In this document: in pieces, positions 1-8,782 of the stretch | How positions within the stretch are numbered: position 1 is the first letter of the stretch | Layout: each line of letters opens with the position of its first letter | Assembly: GCA_023417775.1 (NCBI GenBank) | Contig: JAEZEJ010000125.1 | Location: 4,282 to 68,281 of the forward strand | Direction of reading: 5' to 3' | DNA from: Actinomycetes bacterium | GTDB lineage: Bacteria > Actinomycetota > Actinomycetes > Propionibacteriales > Nocardioidaceae | DNA: 64,000 bases | Notes under the pieces: generated by a model | What the model saw: only the letters and a program-made list of their open reading frames with translations | Databases searched by the model: none | Told to the model about the DNA's origin: nothing | Made by a program: the position numbers and the translations under genes

Positions 1-705
1 GCCGACATCGACGCCGACGTGGGACTGAGTCGCGACCGGCTCAGTCTGAAGCTCCGTACTTGGTGTTTGCGTCATCTATCCACCCTTGTCATGCGCCGGA
101 TCGATCAGCACGCACGATGGTCGTGAGTCCCACTCGCCAGCGATATCGTTGTGAATGGCCGGTTACTAACATAGGGCAACTGCGTGACGAACGCCACACC
201 CGTGAAGGGTTTTCTCACCGGAACCTCCACAGATGGCCCCGAATCTCCTGCATCCCCACAGAATCACCGATCGGCAGATATCTGAAAAAGTGATCATCCA
301 GTCACTCCCAAGCGCCACCCGGCACCTGACCGCAGAGCTCCGGGCGGCGCGCCGGCCCGCTGACGCCGGCCGCCAGACGACTCTCGCCCTGGGCTCCACC
401 ACACACTTCGGCGCCTCGATCCCCCGCGAATCCATCGTCGCACGCCCGTCAGCCGCCGATGACCCCGCAGGCAGTAGCCCACAGGCGCTGGATGCGGGCG
501 GTGCACCCGTGACACATGTGGAATCATGGTTCACTAGCGAGCCATGAACGCCGGATGCATCGCCACTTACGCCTACGTTCCCGGGGTTATGGCCGCGGCG
601 TTGCATCCAGTAATGAATTATGAGTAACATTTTGTTGTCTTTCGGCCTGCCTTGCAGGCCCAGAGACACGAGGGTCGAGATACGACTCTGGGAAGGAACG
701 GAAAC
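1..705. other. Left flank without a convincing intact gene
   Basis: About 700 bases before the first supported gene. The frame starting at base 1 stays open to a TGA ending at 126 and could be the tail of a gene cut by the window edge, but its 41 residues resemble nothing I recognise. Other open frames here (for instance 233 to 547 on the plus strand) have no recognisable domain or good ribosome binding site. A GTTA-C-TAAC palindrome followed by a TAACAT box at 162-172 resembles the promoter motif of module 1 but is not followed by a clear gene. An AT-rich promoter region lies at 605-635. Confidence 0.4.
610..630 (+). promoter_or_regulatory. Promoter/operator motif S1 before the acyl-CoA synthetase operon
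   Basis: Contains GAATTATGAGTAAC (615-628) running into a TAACAT -10-like box (625-630) in an AT-rich island. The same 14-bp motif, with small changes, occurs at 3790-3803 (plus), 3633-3620 (minus), 12175-12162 (minus) and 12289-12302 (plus), each time pointing at the next gene. Inferred to be a TetR operator overlapping the -10 region. Confidence 0.5.
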
Positions 706-2310
706 GTGGGACCAGAGGATCCGCACCAGCAGCATCCCGACCGTTGGAGCTTTCTCAACGTCAGTCATCTGATCGAACGTGAAGGCATCGAGCCCACCCG
801 CGAAGCGCTCGTCCTCGATGGCATCTCACACACCTACGGTGGGCTTCGAGAGTCCTCGTATCGGGTTTCCAACTCGCTGCTGAAGCAGGGCCTGAATCCG
901 GACGATCGTGTGGCGATCTCGGCCCGTAACTGCCTTGAATACTTCGAGCTCGAGTTCGGCACGGCCGGAGCCGGCTGCATCTTCATCCCACTCAGCTGGC
1001 GGCTCTCCACGGACGAACGCCTTCGCCTCCTCCAGCGATCGCAAGCGCGCACGCTGATCGCGGATCCGGACTTCGCGGAACCGCTGATGAGAGCTCGCGG
1101 CAACGGCGACCTGCCCGATCTCGAGCAGATCGTCACCCTCGATGACGGATCGATCGGGGACACCGGGTACGCGGAGTGGATTGCCGATTCGCCGCCCCTC
1201 AAACCCGATGTGGTCCGTCCGCCGATGACGGCGGCCCACGAGGTCATCTACACATCGGGGACCACGGGCGATCCCAAGGGCGTCATCTGGACACACGGAA
1301 CGGTGCTGTGGAATGCGACGCAACAGATCGTCGACTTCGGGCTCCGTCCTGGAGACTCCACCTATGTCAATCTCGACCTGAACTATATAGGAGGTCGACA
1401 CGACCTCACGCTCGCTCTTCTACAGCAGGGAGGCACCGTTCATCTCCGGCGGTCCGGCGGATTCGACGCGGCCGCGACGCTCCATTACCTGGCCGAGCAT
1501 CGCATCACTCACGTCCTCTGGGTGCCGACCATGTTGCACGACGTTCTCGGTCAGGCCGAACTCATCGACGGCCTCGACCTCAGCAGCTTGCGGATGATCA
1601 TGTGTGGAGGGGCACCACTCTCCAGGGAGATGATTCTTCAAGCACAGAGCCTGTTCCCGCAGGCCGACTTCGTACAGGTCTTCGGCCTGACCGAAGGAGG
1701 CGGGACCCCCACATTCGTTCCGCAGCATCGACTTCTCGACAAAGTCGGGTCCGCCGGTCTGCCGTCCATGTTCAACGAGATCAAGATCGTCGGCGAGGAC
1801 GGCGCCGAGCGCGCGACGAACGAGGTAGGCGAGATCCTGGTGCGCGGTCCCGCCGTGACTCCCGGATACTGGGACAACGCCGCTGGTAGCGCGGTCCTCG
1901 TCGAGGACGGCTGGCTGCACACCGGCGATCTCGGTCGCCGCGACGAGGAAGGCTTCCTCTACGTTGCTGGACGTGCTCGCGATCTCATCATCACCGGCGG
2001 GATGAACGTCTTCCCCGCCGATGTCGAACACGTCATAGCCGAGCTTCCCGACGTCGATCTCGTCGCGGTCGTGGGTGTTCCGGACGAGCGCTGGGGCGAG
2101 CGTGTGTGCGCCGTCATCCGAAGAGTTCCCGGCAGCCAGCTCACGGCGCAGGCCGTGACCGAGCATTGCCGTAACAGGCTGGCCGGTTACAAGAAGCCGA
2201 CTCGGATCGCTTTCACCGAAGACTTTCCCATGACGATCTCCGGAAAGATCCGCAAGAACACCATCGCGGAGCACATCGTCTCCGGCGGAATCGAGGTGCA
2301 GGCACCGTGA
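706..2310 (+). CDS. AMP-dependent acyl-CoA synthetase (ANL family)
   Basis: Cytoplasmic enzyme of about 534 residues that activates a carboxylic acid to its acyl-CoA through an acyl-adenylate. The phosphate-binding loop YTSGTTGDPKG lies near residue 182. The C-terminal part has GWLHTGDLG, a GRARDLIITGGMNVFP hinge stretch, and a final GKIRKN carrying the catalytic lysine, so all adenylate-forming core motifs are present. I chose the GTG at 706 because GGAAGGAAC lies about 7 bases upstream; an in-frame TTG at 652 has no such site. The stop overlaps the start of the MaoC gene (GTGA), so the two are coupled. First gene of a plus-strand unit under motif S1. The genuine acid substrate cannot be read from the sequence; the neighbours suggest a short- or medium-chain hydroxy or oxo acid. 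Confidence 0.85.
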   Translation: MGPEDPHQQHPDRWSFLNVSHLIEREGIEPTREALVLDGISHTYGGLRESSYRVSNSLLKQGLNPDDRVAISARNCLEYFELEFGTAGAGCIFIPLSWRLSTDERLRLLQRSQARTLIADPDFAEPLMRARGNGDLPDLEQIVTLDDGSIGDTGYAEWIADSPPLKPDVVRPPMTAAHEVIYTSGTTGDPKGVIWTHGTVLWNATQQIVDFGLRPGDSTYVNLDLNYIGGRHDLTLALLQQGGTVHLRRSGGFDAAATLHYLAEHRITHVLWVPTMLHDVLGQAELIDGLDLSSLRMIMCGGAPLSREMILQAQSLFPQADFVQVFGLTEGGGTPTFVPQHRLLDKVGSAGLPSMFNEIKIVGEDGAERATNEVGEILVRGPAVTPGYWDNAAGSAVLVEDGWLHTGDLGRRDEEGFLYVAGRARDLIITGGMNVFPADVEHVIAELPDVDLVAVVGVPDERWGERVCAVIRRVPGSQLTAQAVTEHCRNRLAGYKKPTRIAFTEDFPMTISGKIRKNTIAEHIVSGGIEVQAP

Positions 2311-2789
2311 TCCGCTTCGAGCCTTCGAGCGCCGGTCCACGGATCGTCACCGGCGTGGAAGGTGTGCTCGATCTAGTCGGCACCACGCTCGGCACCTCGC
2401 CGTGGATCGAGATCGACCAACCGACCATCAACGCGTTCGCCGATGCTACGGGAGACCACCATTGGAGTCACATCGATCCGAAACGTTCAGCCGCATCTCC
2501 GCTCGGTTCGACCATCGCGCACGGCTTGCTGGTCCTCTCGCTACATCCCAGCTGCCTTTACGCCATGGTGGAGTTTCAAGGGTTCCGCGGCCTCTTCAAC
2601 TATGGATACGACAAGGTCCGATTCCCAGCCTCGGTGAGGGTCGGTAGCCGAGTACGCGTAGCGGTCACCGTCCTCGACGCGAAAGCCACCGACGACGGCG
2701 CCCAGGCTACGTTCCGATTCGAGTTCGAATCGGACGCCGGCGACACACCCGTCTGCATCGCCGACTACCGGCAGCACTTCCGCGTCTGA
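2307..2789 (+). CDS. MaoC family enoyl-CoA hydratase/dehydratase
   Basis: Single hot-dog domain protein of 160 residues. The hydratase signature is visible as DATGDHHWSHID followed by GSTIAHGLLVLSL, which places the conserved Asp and His of the MaoC/R-specific hydratase active site. Expected role: reversible hydration of a trans-2-enoyl-CoA. The GTG start overlaps the stop of the upstream acyl-CoA synthetase by 4 bases, indicating translational coupling and a shared pathway. Length is normal for a stand-alone MaoC protein. The gene ends shortly before an inverted repeat at 2816-2845. Confidence 0.85.
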   Translation: MIRFEPSSAGPRIVTGVEGVLDLVGTTLGTSPWIEIDQPTINAFADATGDHHWSHIDPKRSAASPLGSTIAHGLLVLSLHPSCLYAMVEFQGFRGLFNYGYDKVRFPASVRVGSRVRVAVTVLDAKATDDGAQATFRFEFESDAGDTPVCIADYRQHFRV

Positions 2790-2815
2790 AGCACCGAACC
2801 CTCACCGGACACCAT

Positions 2816-2845
2816 CTCAGTAGTGAACTAAAATTCACTACTGAG
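2816..2845. terminator. Perfect 12-bp inverted repeat between convergent genes
   Basis: CTCAGTAGTGAA and TTCACTACTGAG flank a 6-base loop (CTAAAA). It lies between the convergent ends of the MaoC gene (2789) and tetR (3000), so a bidirectional terminator is the simplest role. There is no clear T tract. The arms contain TTCACTA, also seen in the operator-like sites beside tetR (3631-3636 and, inverted, 3787-3792), so regulator binding is an alternative. Confidence 0.5.
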
Positions 2846-2999
2846 ACGATTCAGTCTCCCTGGATGACACCGGCCGAGAGATCGGTGTCATCACCCTCAG
2901 GTCCCACCCGACGAACCACAGGTTCGGCAGCGGGCTCGATCGCGACGTCACCGGCGACTCCACGCCGACCTCGTCGAGGGGAACGCGCATCGATTGCGG

Positions 3000-3590
3000 T
3001 TACGCCAACGACTCACTGAGATGCAGGACCGATTCGGCCGACTGTCGGAGCAGTTCGCGCAACCGCTCGTGTGGGAGAACCACCTGGTGGAAGAGGGCTG
3101 ACTGAATGGCGCCGATCGCGGCATGGATCAACGTTCGAGCATCCAGCTCGTCGACCTCCGGGGTCACTTCGCCCAGGAGGTGCACCCACTCCTCGATGTA
3201 GAGGCGCTGCTTCCGCCGCAGACGCACCTGATCGTCATGCGGGAGGTTGTGGATCTCGTTGTGATAGATCTGCGCGAGGTGGCGCTTATCGACCACGAAG
3301 GCCACCTGGCCGTCGATGAGTTTCGACAACGCCTCTCGGACGTCAGGCGTCTCCTCGACGACGTGCCGACCGTCTTCCAGGAGGTCATCGATGACTTGCT
3401 CGAACAAGACGACGAGGATCTCCGACTTGCTGGAGAAATGACGGTAAATGCCTGATCCCGTGATTCCTGCCTTCTCACCGATGTCGGCCATCGACACCGA
3501 GTGGAAACCGCTCGTGGCGAGGAGGCCGGCCGCCGCGTCGAGGATCTTCTCTCGACGCGCGGGATCACGAGTCCTCTGCCTCGTTGCCAT
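3000..3590 (-). CDS. TetR/AcrR family transcriptional regulator
   Basis: 196-residue DNA-binding repressor. The N-terminal helix-turn-helix is clear (REKILDAAAGLLATSGF, then SMADIGEKAGITGSGIYRHF), followed by an all-helical ligand-binding domain typical of regulators of acyl-CoA metabolism. The start is the ATG at 3590, preceded by GGAGGGG at good spacing; an upstream in-frame ATG at 3605 overlaps that binding site. It is divergent from the acyl-CoA dehydrogenase gene. The 246-base gap holds two oppositely oriented copies of the module-1 motif (3620-3639 and 3784-3803), each over a TAAC-containing -10-like box, so autoregulation and control of the dehydrogenase are likely. The ligand is probably a CoA thioester of the pathway (inference). 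Confidence 0.85.
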   Translation of the reverse strand: MATRQRTRDPARREKILDAAAGLLATSGFHSVSMADIGEKAGITGSGIYRHFSSKSEILVVLFEQVIDDLLEDGRHVVEETPDVREALSKLIDGQVAFVVDKRHLAQIYHNEIHNLPHDDQVRLRRKQRLYIEEWVHLLGEVTPEVDELDARTLIHAAIGAIQSALFHQVVLPHERLRELLRQSAESVLHLSESLA

Positions 3591-3619
3591 TGGTCCCCTC
3601 CTCATCAGCCGCCGGCAAT

Positions 3620-3639
3620 GTTATCAGGAGTTCACTGAC
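3620..3639 (-). promoter_or_regulatory. Operator-like site S3 before tetR
   Basis: GTTATCAGGAGTTCACTGAC on the plus strand. It matches the site at 3784-3803, read on the opposite strand, at 15 of 20 positions. On the minus strand it ends in GATAACAT, a -10-like box for tetR about 30 bases from its start codon. Confidence 0.5.
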
Positions 3640-3783
3640 CCGACGTGGGACCGCGCCGGGGCTTCGGTTCACAGGGTCGGCAGTGTCAGTCGACAGCTTG
3701 CCTGGAGAGCGACCCCGACGCGTCGCCGCCTGAGGGCGCACGCGGCCTTCGGCGGTGCAGGGATCCGCGGCACACTTGCCCAA

Positions 3784-3805
3784 GTTAGTGAATCATTGAT
3801 AACTT
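3784..3805 (+). promoter_or_regulatory. Operator-like site S2 before the acyl-CoA dehydrogenase
   Basis: GTTAGTGAATCATTGATAAC, with GTTA/TAAC ends, overlapping a TAACTT -10-like box at 3800-3805. It is the inverted partner of the tetR-side site and contains the 14-bp motif shared by all five promoters of module 1. Confidence 0.55.
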
Positions 3806-3836
3806 TGCACCCCAGGCACCCGACCGACGAGGATTC

Positions 3837-5060
3837 ATGGACTTCGAAATGAGCGCCCAGGCGCGAGAGCTGCACACCGCCCTCGGGGATTTCCTGACCG
3901 ACATCGTGATCCCGGCGGAGGAACGCTACAACGCCGAGATCCAGGAATCGGGCGATCCGCATCATGTCCCTGCCGTGCTCTCCGAGCTCCAGGACGAAGC
4001 CCGCCGACGAGACCTGTGGAATCTCTTCCTGCCCCACCACACACCGTGGTCAGCGCCCCTGTCCAATGTCGACTACGCACCGCTCGCGGAGCTCACCGGT
4101 CGTTGTTTCATCACGCCAGAGGTTCTCAACTGCTCGCCTCCCGATGCGGGAAACATGGAATTGCTCTCGCTGTTCGGTACCGAAGAGCAGAAAGAACGGT
4201 GGCTCAAGCCGCTTCTCGAGGCACGGATCAGATCCTGCTTCGCCATGACCGAACCTGAAGTGGCGAGTTCGGATGCCACCAATATCTCCTTGCGCATCGA
4301 GCGCGACGGCGATGAATACGTCCTGAACGGCAAGAAGTGGTGGATCACCGGCGCGGCCGACCCGCGTTGCGCCGTCGCACTCGTCGTCGGCCGCAGCCAT
4401 CCGGAGGCAGCCCGTCATCGCCAGCACAGCGTCGTCCTCGTTCCGATGGACGCGCCAGGTCTCGTCGTCGGCCGCAGCCTGAGCACCTTCGGCTTCATGG
4501 ACCGTGAGGGTCACAATGAGATGACCTTGACCGATGTCCGTGTCCCCGTCACGAATCTCCTCGGTGAGGAAGGAGCCGGGTTCGCCGTTGCGCAAGCCCG
4601 CCTCGGCCCCGGGCGCATCCACCACGCGATGCGGGCGATCGGCGCCGCCGAACGTGCCCTCGACCTCATGGTGCATCGAGTCAGTGAACGCGTCGCCTGG
4701 GGGCGCCCGCTATCCGAGCAAGGGGTGGTGCGTGAGTGGATCGCGCGGTCGAGAATCGAGATCGAGCAAAGCCGACTCCTCACGCTGAAGGCCGCCTGGA
4801 CGATGGACAAGCGCGGTGCCAAGGGCGCGATGAACGAGATCTCGATGATCAAAGTCGCCGCGTTGGCGACGGCCCAGAACGTCATCGACCGAGCGATTCA
4901 GGCCCACGGCGCGATGGGCGTCGGACCCGACGTGCCGCTGTCGGCGATGTACACGATCAACCGATGGCTGCGCATCGGAGACGGCCCCGATGAGGTGCAC
5001 CTACGCTCGATCGCCCGGCATGAACTGGCCCGAGGTGCTCGAGGGGCGAATCACGCATGA
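3837..5060 (+). CDS. Acyl-CoA dehydrogenase family protein (ACAD11/LvaC-like)
   Basis: 407-residue flavoprotein of the acyl-CoA dehydrogenase fold. Visible motifs are CFAMTEPEVASSDATNI (FAD and substrate contact), WWITGAADPRC, and the C-terminal RWLRIGDGPDEVHLRSIAR region characteristic of the ACAD10/11 branch rather than of classical short-chain enzymes. The ATG at 3837 follows GAGGA. The stop overlaps the start of the APH-type kinase (ATGA). In mammals these two activities are fused in ACAD10/11, and in the levulinate pathway they are the separate LvaA kinase and LvaC; both systems convert 4-hydroxyacyl-CoA through a 4-phosphoryl intermediate to 3-hydroxyacyl-CoA. I therefore infer a role in 4-hydroxy-acid turnover. 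Ordinary alpha,beta-dehydrogenation remains the alternative. Confidence 0.8.
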   Translation: MDFEMSAQARELHTALGDFLTDIVIPAEERYNAEIQESGDPHHVPAVLSELQDEARRRDLWNLFLPHHTPWSAPLSNVDYAPLAELTGRCFITPEVLNCSPPDAGNMELLSLFGTEEQKERWLKPLLEARIRSCFAMTEPEVASSDATNISLRIERDGDEYVLNGKKWWITGAADPRCAVALVVGRSHPEAARHRQHSVVLVPMDAPGLVVGRSLSTFGFMDREGHNEMTLTDVRVPVTNLLGEEGAGFAVAQARLGPGRIHHAMRAIGAAERALDLMVHRVSERVAWGRPLSEQGVVREWIARSRIEIEQSRLLTLKAAWTMDKRGAKGAMNEISMIKVAALATAQNVIDRAIQAHGAMGVGPDVPLSAMYTINRWLRIGDGPDEVHLRSIARHELARGARGANHA

Positions 5061-6073
5061 CCACGACCTATGACGACATCGCCGCGGACGCACGGGCGTG
5101 GGCCGCCGCCCACTACGGTTCCAACGCTGAAGTGACCTCCGTGGAACGCATGCCCGGGCATTCGGGCATCAACTACCGGATCGTCGTACGGACACCGGAG
5201 GCGACCGACGACCTCGTCATGCGGGTGCCTCCCCCCGGCGTCCGACGCCAAGCCAATCTCGACGTCGTCCGCCTCGCCCCCATTCTCGACCTCGCCGCAT
5301 CCGGCGGGATTCCAGTACCCACCGTCCGCTGGTGCTCAGAAGACGAACAATGGTTCGGCACCCCCTATCTGATGGTCGACCGCGTCGAAGGATCGCCCCT
5401 GGCCGATATCTTCGTGGTCGGCAACGAATACCCCGAGCGCCCCGTCGTCGACGAGATCTTCCGTCAAGCGATGAGCGCGCTCGCCGGCATCCACACGCTG
5501 GACGCGACCCGGCTCCTCGACGAAGGGTGGGCCGTCCCTGCTCGACGAGACGAGGACATCGCGCAATGGCAGCCGCTGCTGCACAAGTCAGAAGTGCCCG
5601 AAGAGGTCGAACGCACCGAGGAACTCGGACGACGCCTGCTCGCCACGGCTCCCCCCGAGGTCGCCCCGCGGGTCGTGCACGGAGACTTCTACAGCAACAA
5701 CTGGATGCTCCACCAGGGGCGCATCACCGCCATCTTGGACTGGGAGAACAGCACGCTGAATGACCCTGGCTGGGACCTGGGATGGACCGCGACCATGTAC
5801 GACCCCGCCTGCTGGGGGCCCTCTCGCTCAGGGAGCATGACCTGGCATCCGCTGCCCGCGAGATTGTATGCGTGGTACGAGGCCGCGGGACGCACGGTTC
5901 GCCATCCGCAGTGGTATCAGGCGTTGATGTGTTACCGCCTCGCCTCGATCACGCCCGCCAAGGTGCGTCTACATCGCACCGGCCGGCGGGTCGATCCAGT
6001 GTGGGAGGTCTTCGCCGAAGCCATCCCCTACCAGCTGGAGCGGGCGTTCGAGCTGCTGAGGGAGGGCTCGTGA
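5057..6073 (+). CDS. APH-family phosphotransferase (LvaA/ACAD10-kinase-like)
   Basis: 338-residue kinase-fold protein. The catalytic loop VVHGDFYSNNWM (HGDxxxxN) and the metal-binding ILDWENS are intact, so it should be an active small-molecule kinase, although annotation by homology would call it an aminoglycoside phosphotransferase. There is nothing to suggest antibiotic resistance. It overlaps the acyl-CoA dehydrogenase by 4 bases and the downstream oxidoreductase by 4 bases (GTGA), so the three are tightly coupled. By analogy with LvaA and the kinase domain of ACAD10/11, the likely substrate is a 4-hydroxyacyl-CoA (inference from family and context). Confidence 0.75.
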   Translation: MTTTYDDIAADARAWAAAHYGSNAEVTSVERMPGHSGINYRIVVRTPEATDDLVMRVPPPGVRRQANLDVVRLAPILDLAASGGIPVPTVRWCSEDEQWFGTPYLMVDRVEGSPLADIFVVGNEYPERPVVDEIFRQAMSALAGIHTLDATRLLDEGWAVPARRDEDIAQWQPLLHKSEVPEEVERTEELGRRLLATAPPEVAPRVVHGDFYSNNWMLHQGRITAILDWENSTLNDPGWDLGWTATMYDPACWGPSRSGSMTWHPLPARLYAWYEAAGRTVRHPQWYQALMCYRLASITPAKVRLHRTGRRVDPVWEVFAEAIPYQLERAFELLREGS

Positions 6074-7053
6074 CCGACCGACGCTACATCGAATGTCAGC
6101 GATTCGGCGGCCCGGAAGAACTGGTCCTCACCAGCGCACCGATCACCGAGCCCGGCCGCGGTGATCTCCTGGTCGCCGTCGACGCCATCGGCGTGAACTT
6201 CGCCGACACGATGGTTCGCCGGGGCGAATACCGCAAAGACCAAGCTCTCCCCCAGACACCCGGTATGGAAGTGGCAGGAACCGTCGTGCGCGGCGGCCCG
6301 GACACCACGATCGCTCCAGGCACGCGCGTCGCGGTCTTCTGCGAACATGGCGGCGGGTACGCCAGCCACGTGCTCGCACACGAGGGCCTTGTTTTCCCGG
6401 TCGACGCTGACATCGACCCGACACTCGTCGCGGCATCGTTCCTCCAGGGCGTGACCGCGTGGTATGCGCTGCACCGCTATGGCCGCGTGACCGCAGGCGA
6501 CTCCGTGCTGGTCACCGGGGCAGCCGGTGGACTGGGCAGCTGGCTCGTGCAACTCGCGGTTGATGCAGGAACGCGAGTGATAGGAACCGCGTCCACGGCC
6601 GCTAAGCGTCGGTACCTGGCCGACTTCGGGTGCGACGAGGTGCTGGACCCGAATGATCCTTCTCTCTCGACCCACCTGCGGTCGACCGCCCCAGAGGGCT
6701 TCACGGCGATCATCGACGGAGTCGGGGGCGAGCTGTTCCGTGCCATCCTTCCCGCGCTCGCACGCGGAGGACGATTCGTCGTGGTCGGATCCGCCACCCA
6801 GCAGCCGGCCGTTGTCGACGTACGTCGACTGATGCCGCGCGGGCAGACGATCACCGGCTTCGTCGTCCGCAACGTCATCGACGAGGATCCGCGCGAACCA
6901 CAGAACGCCTTGAACGAGATTCTGGCGCGTGTCGTCGACGACCGCGTGAAGGTCGACGTCACGACGCTTCCGCTCTCTGAAGCTCCCGAGGCACATCGAC
7001 TCGTCGAAGGCCGCGATGTCATCGGCAAACTCGTCCTCGACCCTCACCGATGA
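6070..7053 (+). CDS. Zinc-free MDR oxidoreductase (NADPH:quinone oxidoreductase family)
   Basis: About 327 residues of the medium-chain dehydrogenase/reductase superfamily. The N-terminal half has the GroES-like fold (GVNFADTMVRRGEYRK, PGMEVAGTVV) and the C-terminal half a Rossmann nucleotide site, VTGAAGGLGSW. No catalytic zinc cysteine is present, as expected for quinone oxidoreductase or enoyl reductase members. The GTG at 6070 overlaps the kinase stop; a longer in-frame extension upstream lies inside the kinase gene and is not used. Last gene of the dehydrogenase-kinase-oxidoreductase unit. It may reduce an enoyl- or oxo-intermediate; the substrate is unknown. Confidence 0.8.
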   Translation: MTDRRYIECQRFGGPEELVLTSAPITEPGRGDLLVAVDAIGVNFADTMVRRGEYRKDQALPQTPGMEVAGTVVRGGPDTTIAPGTRVAVFCEHGGGYASHVLAHEGLVFPVDADIDPTLVAASFLQGVTAWYALHRYGRVTAGDSVLVTGAAGGLGSWLVQLAVDAGTRVIGTASTAAKRRYLADFGCDEVLDPNDPSLSTHLRSTAPEGFTAIIDGVGGELFRAILPALARGGRFVVVGSATQQPAVVDVRRLMPRGQTITGFVVRNVIDEDPREPQNALNEILARVVDDRVKVDVTTLPLSEAPEAHRLVEGRDVIGKLVLDPHR

Positions 7054-7056
7054 TCA

Positions 7057-7092
7057 GGCCCGACGGATCCTCGGTCTCACTGATGTCGGGCC
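7057..7092. terminator. Possible stem-loop between convergent genes
   Basis: GGCCCGAC and GTCGGGCC form an 8-bp stem around a 20-base loop, between the convergent stops at 7053 and 7115. There is no T tract and the loop is long, so this is a weak terminator candidate. Confidence 0.25.
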
Positions 7093-7114
7093 CGTTGTCC
7101 GCAACATCGGCCTC

Positions 7115-8734
7115 TCACCGGGACAGAAGCCGGTGCTTTTGCACTCGCCCCATCCCATTGCGTGGCAGCTGGTCGACGAACTCGACCCGAACGGGCACCT
7201 TGTAATCGGCCAGACGCGTCCGGCAGAAGTCGATGACCGCGATATCGTCGAGACTCTCGTCAATGGCCACGACCACCGCGGCGACTTCCTCGCCGAGGAT
7301 CGGATTGGACACGGCCACAGCAGCTGCCTCACGAACGCCGGGGCAATCACTCAGGACCGTCTCGATCTCCACCGAGGAGATGTTCAAACCACCACGTCGA
7401 ATCATCTGGCCGGCGCGATCCACGTAGAAGAGATAACCGTCTTCCTGCACTCCGAAATCCCCTGTGTACAGCAATCCATCTCGCAACGAGCGCGCCGTCG
7501 CCTCGGGCTCATCGACGTACCGGTCCATCAGGGCCGGGCCACGCAGACAGAGCTCTCCGACGACACCGTCGGCCACGACGTTGCCGTCTTCGTCGCGGAC
7601 GGTCACCTCGATCCACTCGTTGAACCCCTCCGAGCCCACCGGCATGCCATAGGACGACTCCAGCGCTCGGGCGATGGCGTCGGCATGCAGATCGGGCCTC
7701 ACGAGCGTTCCGCTCGTGCCACCCTCGGTCAGCCCGTAGAGGTGAACGAGCTCGATGCCACGTGCCCGAGCGAAGACTCGCTCCAGAGATTGAGCGAATG
7801 TCCCCGATGTGGGCTGTGCGCCATAGCAGATCCGCTCCAACGACGACAGATCGACATCGCGCAACCCGTCCTCGCCGACGCGTTCCATGATGAGCTGGAG
7901 CATTCCGGTGATGATGAACACGGACGTGACACGGTGCCGCTCGATGTTCGCCAATGTCCGATAGACGTCGAATTCAGCTTCGCAAAGATAGGCGCAACCT
8001 GCCGCAAGCGTCGCCAGCTGATTGGTGTGGAACCCGGTGCTCGTGAAGAAGGGAGCCGATGACGAGTACACGCTCCGTTCATGCAAGCCCCACAGTCGCG
8101 ACGACTGGTATCCGCAGGCCACCGATGCAGCATGTGTGATGGCGACCGCCTTGGGATGCCCGGTCGTCCCTGAGGTGAAGACCCAATCCGCATCATCCTC
8201 CTCAGCCACCTCGACCGGATCCCTCGGTGCCGCCTCAGATATCAGCCGGCGTACGTCATCACCTGCCGCCGGCGCCACGGCCGTCACGAGAAGGGCGGGC
8301 TCGACGGAATCGGCTTCTTCGTAGCATTCGGCGATGAGACCGAGAAGGTCCGGGGAGACCAGGACGACCCGGGGTCGTGTCTTGGCGAGCACCCATGAGA
8401 GCTCGCGGGCGACGTAACGAGCATTGAACGGCACAGCGATCGCACCAAGGAAATGCGCGGCGTGATAGCACACGATCGACTCGATGATCGCGGCGTTGGT
8501 GGTCAGGATGCCGACGCGGTCGCCTCGCCCCACCCCTTGCTCACGGAGCACGGTCGCCAGCCGCCGGACCCGATCCAGCAACTCACGATAGGTCAAGCGG
8601 ACCTCTCCGCCGTATCCGCTCTCGCCGATCAGACCCACCTGCTCGGCGAACCGCTCCGCACGGTCCAGCAGCAGATCGTTGATGGTCCGCTCTGGAACCG
8701 AAGGGGGAAGACGCGTCACCGGATATTTCGTCAA
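7115..8734 (-). CDS. AMP-dependent acyl-CoA synthetase
   Basis: About 539 residues, a second adenylate-forming CoA ligase of module 1. It has DWVFTSGTTGHPKAV for ATP phosphate binding, a YTGDFGVQEDGYLFYVDRAGQMIRRGG hinge region (shown here in parts YTGDFG and RAGQMIRRGG), and a terminal NGMGRVQKHRLL where the catalytic lysine is expected. I prefer the TTG at 8734, which follows AGGAGGT by 8 bases. An ATG at 8779, three bases after the DctM stop, is in frame but has no binding site. It is the last gene of the minus-strand unit dctP-dctQ-dctM-ligase, so it most likely activates the acid imported by that TRAP transporter. It diverges in sequence from the ligase at 706, so the two probably act on different acids. 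Confidence 0.82.
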   Translation of the reverse strand: MTKYPVTRLPPSVPERTINDLLLDRAERFAEQVGLIGESGYGGEVRLTYRELLDRVRRLATVLREQGVGRGDRVGILTTNAAIIESIVCYHAAHFLGAIAVPFNARYVARELSWVLAKTRPRVVLVSPDLLGLIAECYEEADSVEPALLVTAVAPAAGDDVRRLISEAAPRDPVEVAEEDDADWVFTSGTTGHPKAVAITHAASVACGYQSSRLWGLHERSVYSSSAPFFTSTGFHTNQLATLAAGCAYLCEAEFDVYRTLANIERHRVTSVFIITGMLQLIMERVGEDGLRDVDLSSLERICYGAQPTSGTFAQSLERVFARARGIELVHLYGLTEGGTSGTLVRPDLHADAIARALESSYGMPVGSEGFNEWIEVTVRDEDGNVVADGVVGELCLRGPALMDRYVDEPEATARSLRDGLLYTGDFGVQEDGYLFYVDRAGQMIRRGGLNISSVEIETVLSDCPGVREAAAVAVSNPILGEEVAAVVVAIDESLDDIAVIDFCRTRLADYKVPVRVEFVDQLPRNGMGRVQKHRLLSR

Positions 8735-8782
8735 CTCACGGACCTCCTGATCCTTCCTGACAGCCGAGTCAGCCGGCATGAC

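Noticed and set aside
5057..6073. Aminoglycoside resistance gene
   Set aside because: The APH fold is present, but the gene is coupled on both sides to acyl-CoA enzymes and resembles the kinases linked to acyl-CoA dehydrogenases.
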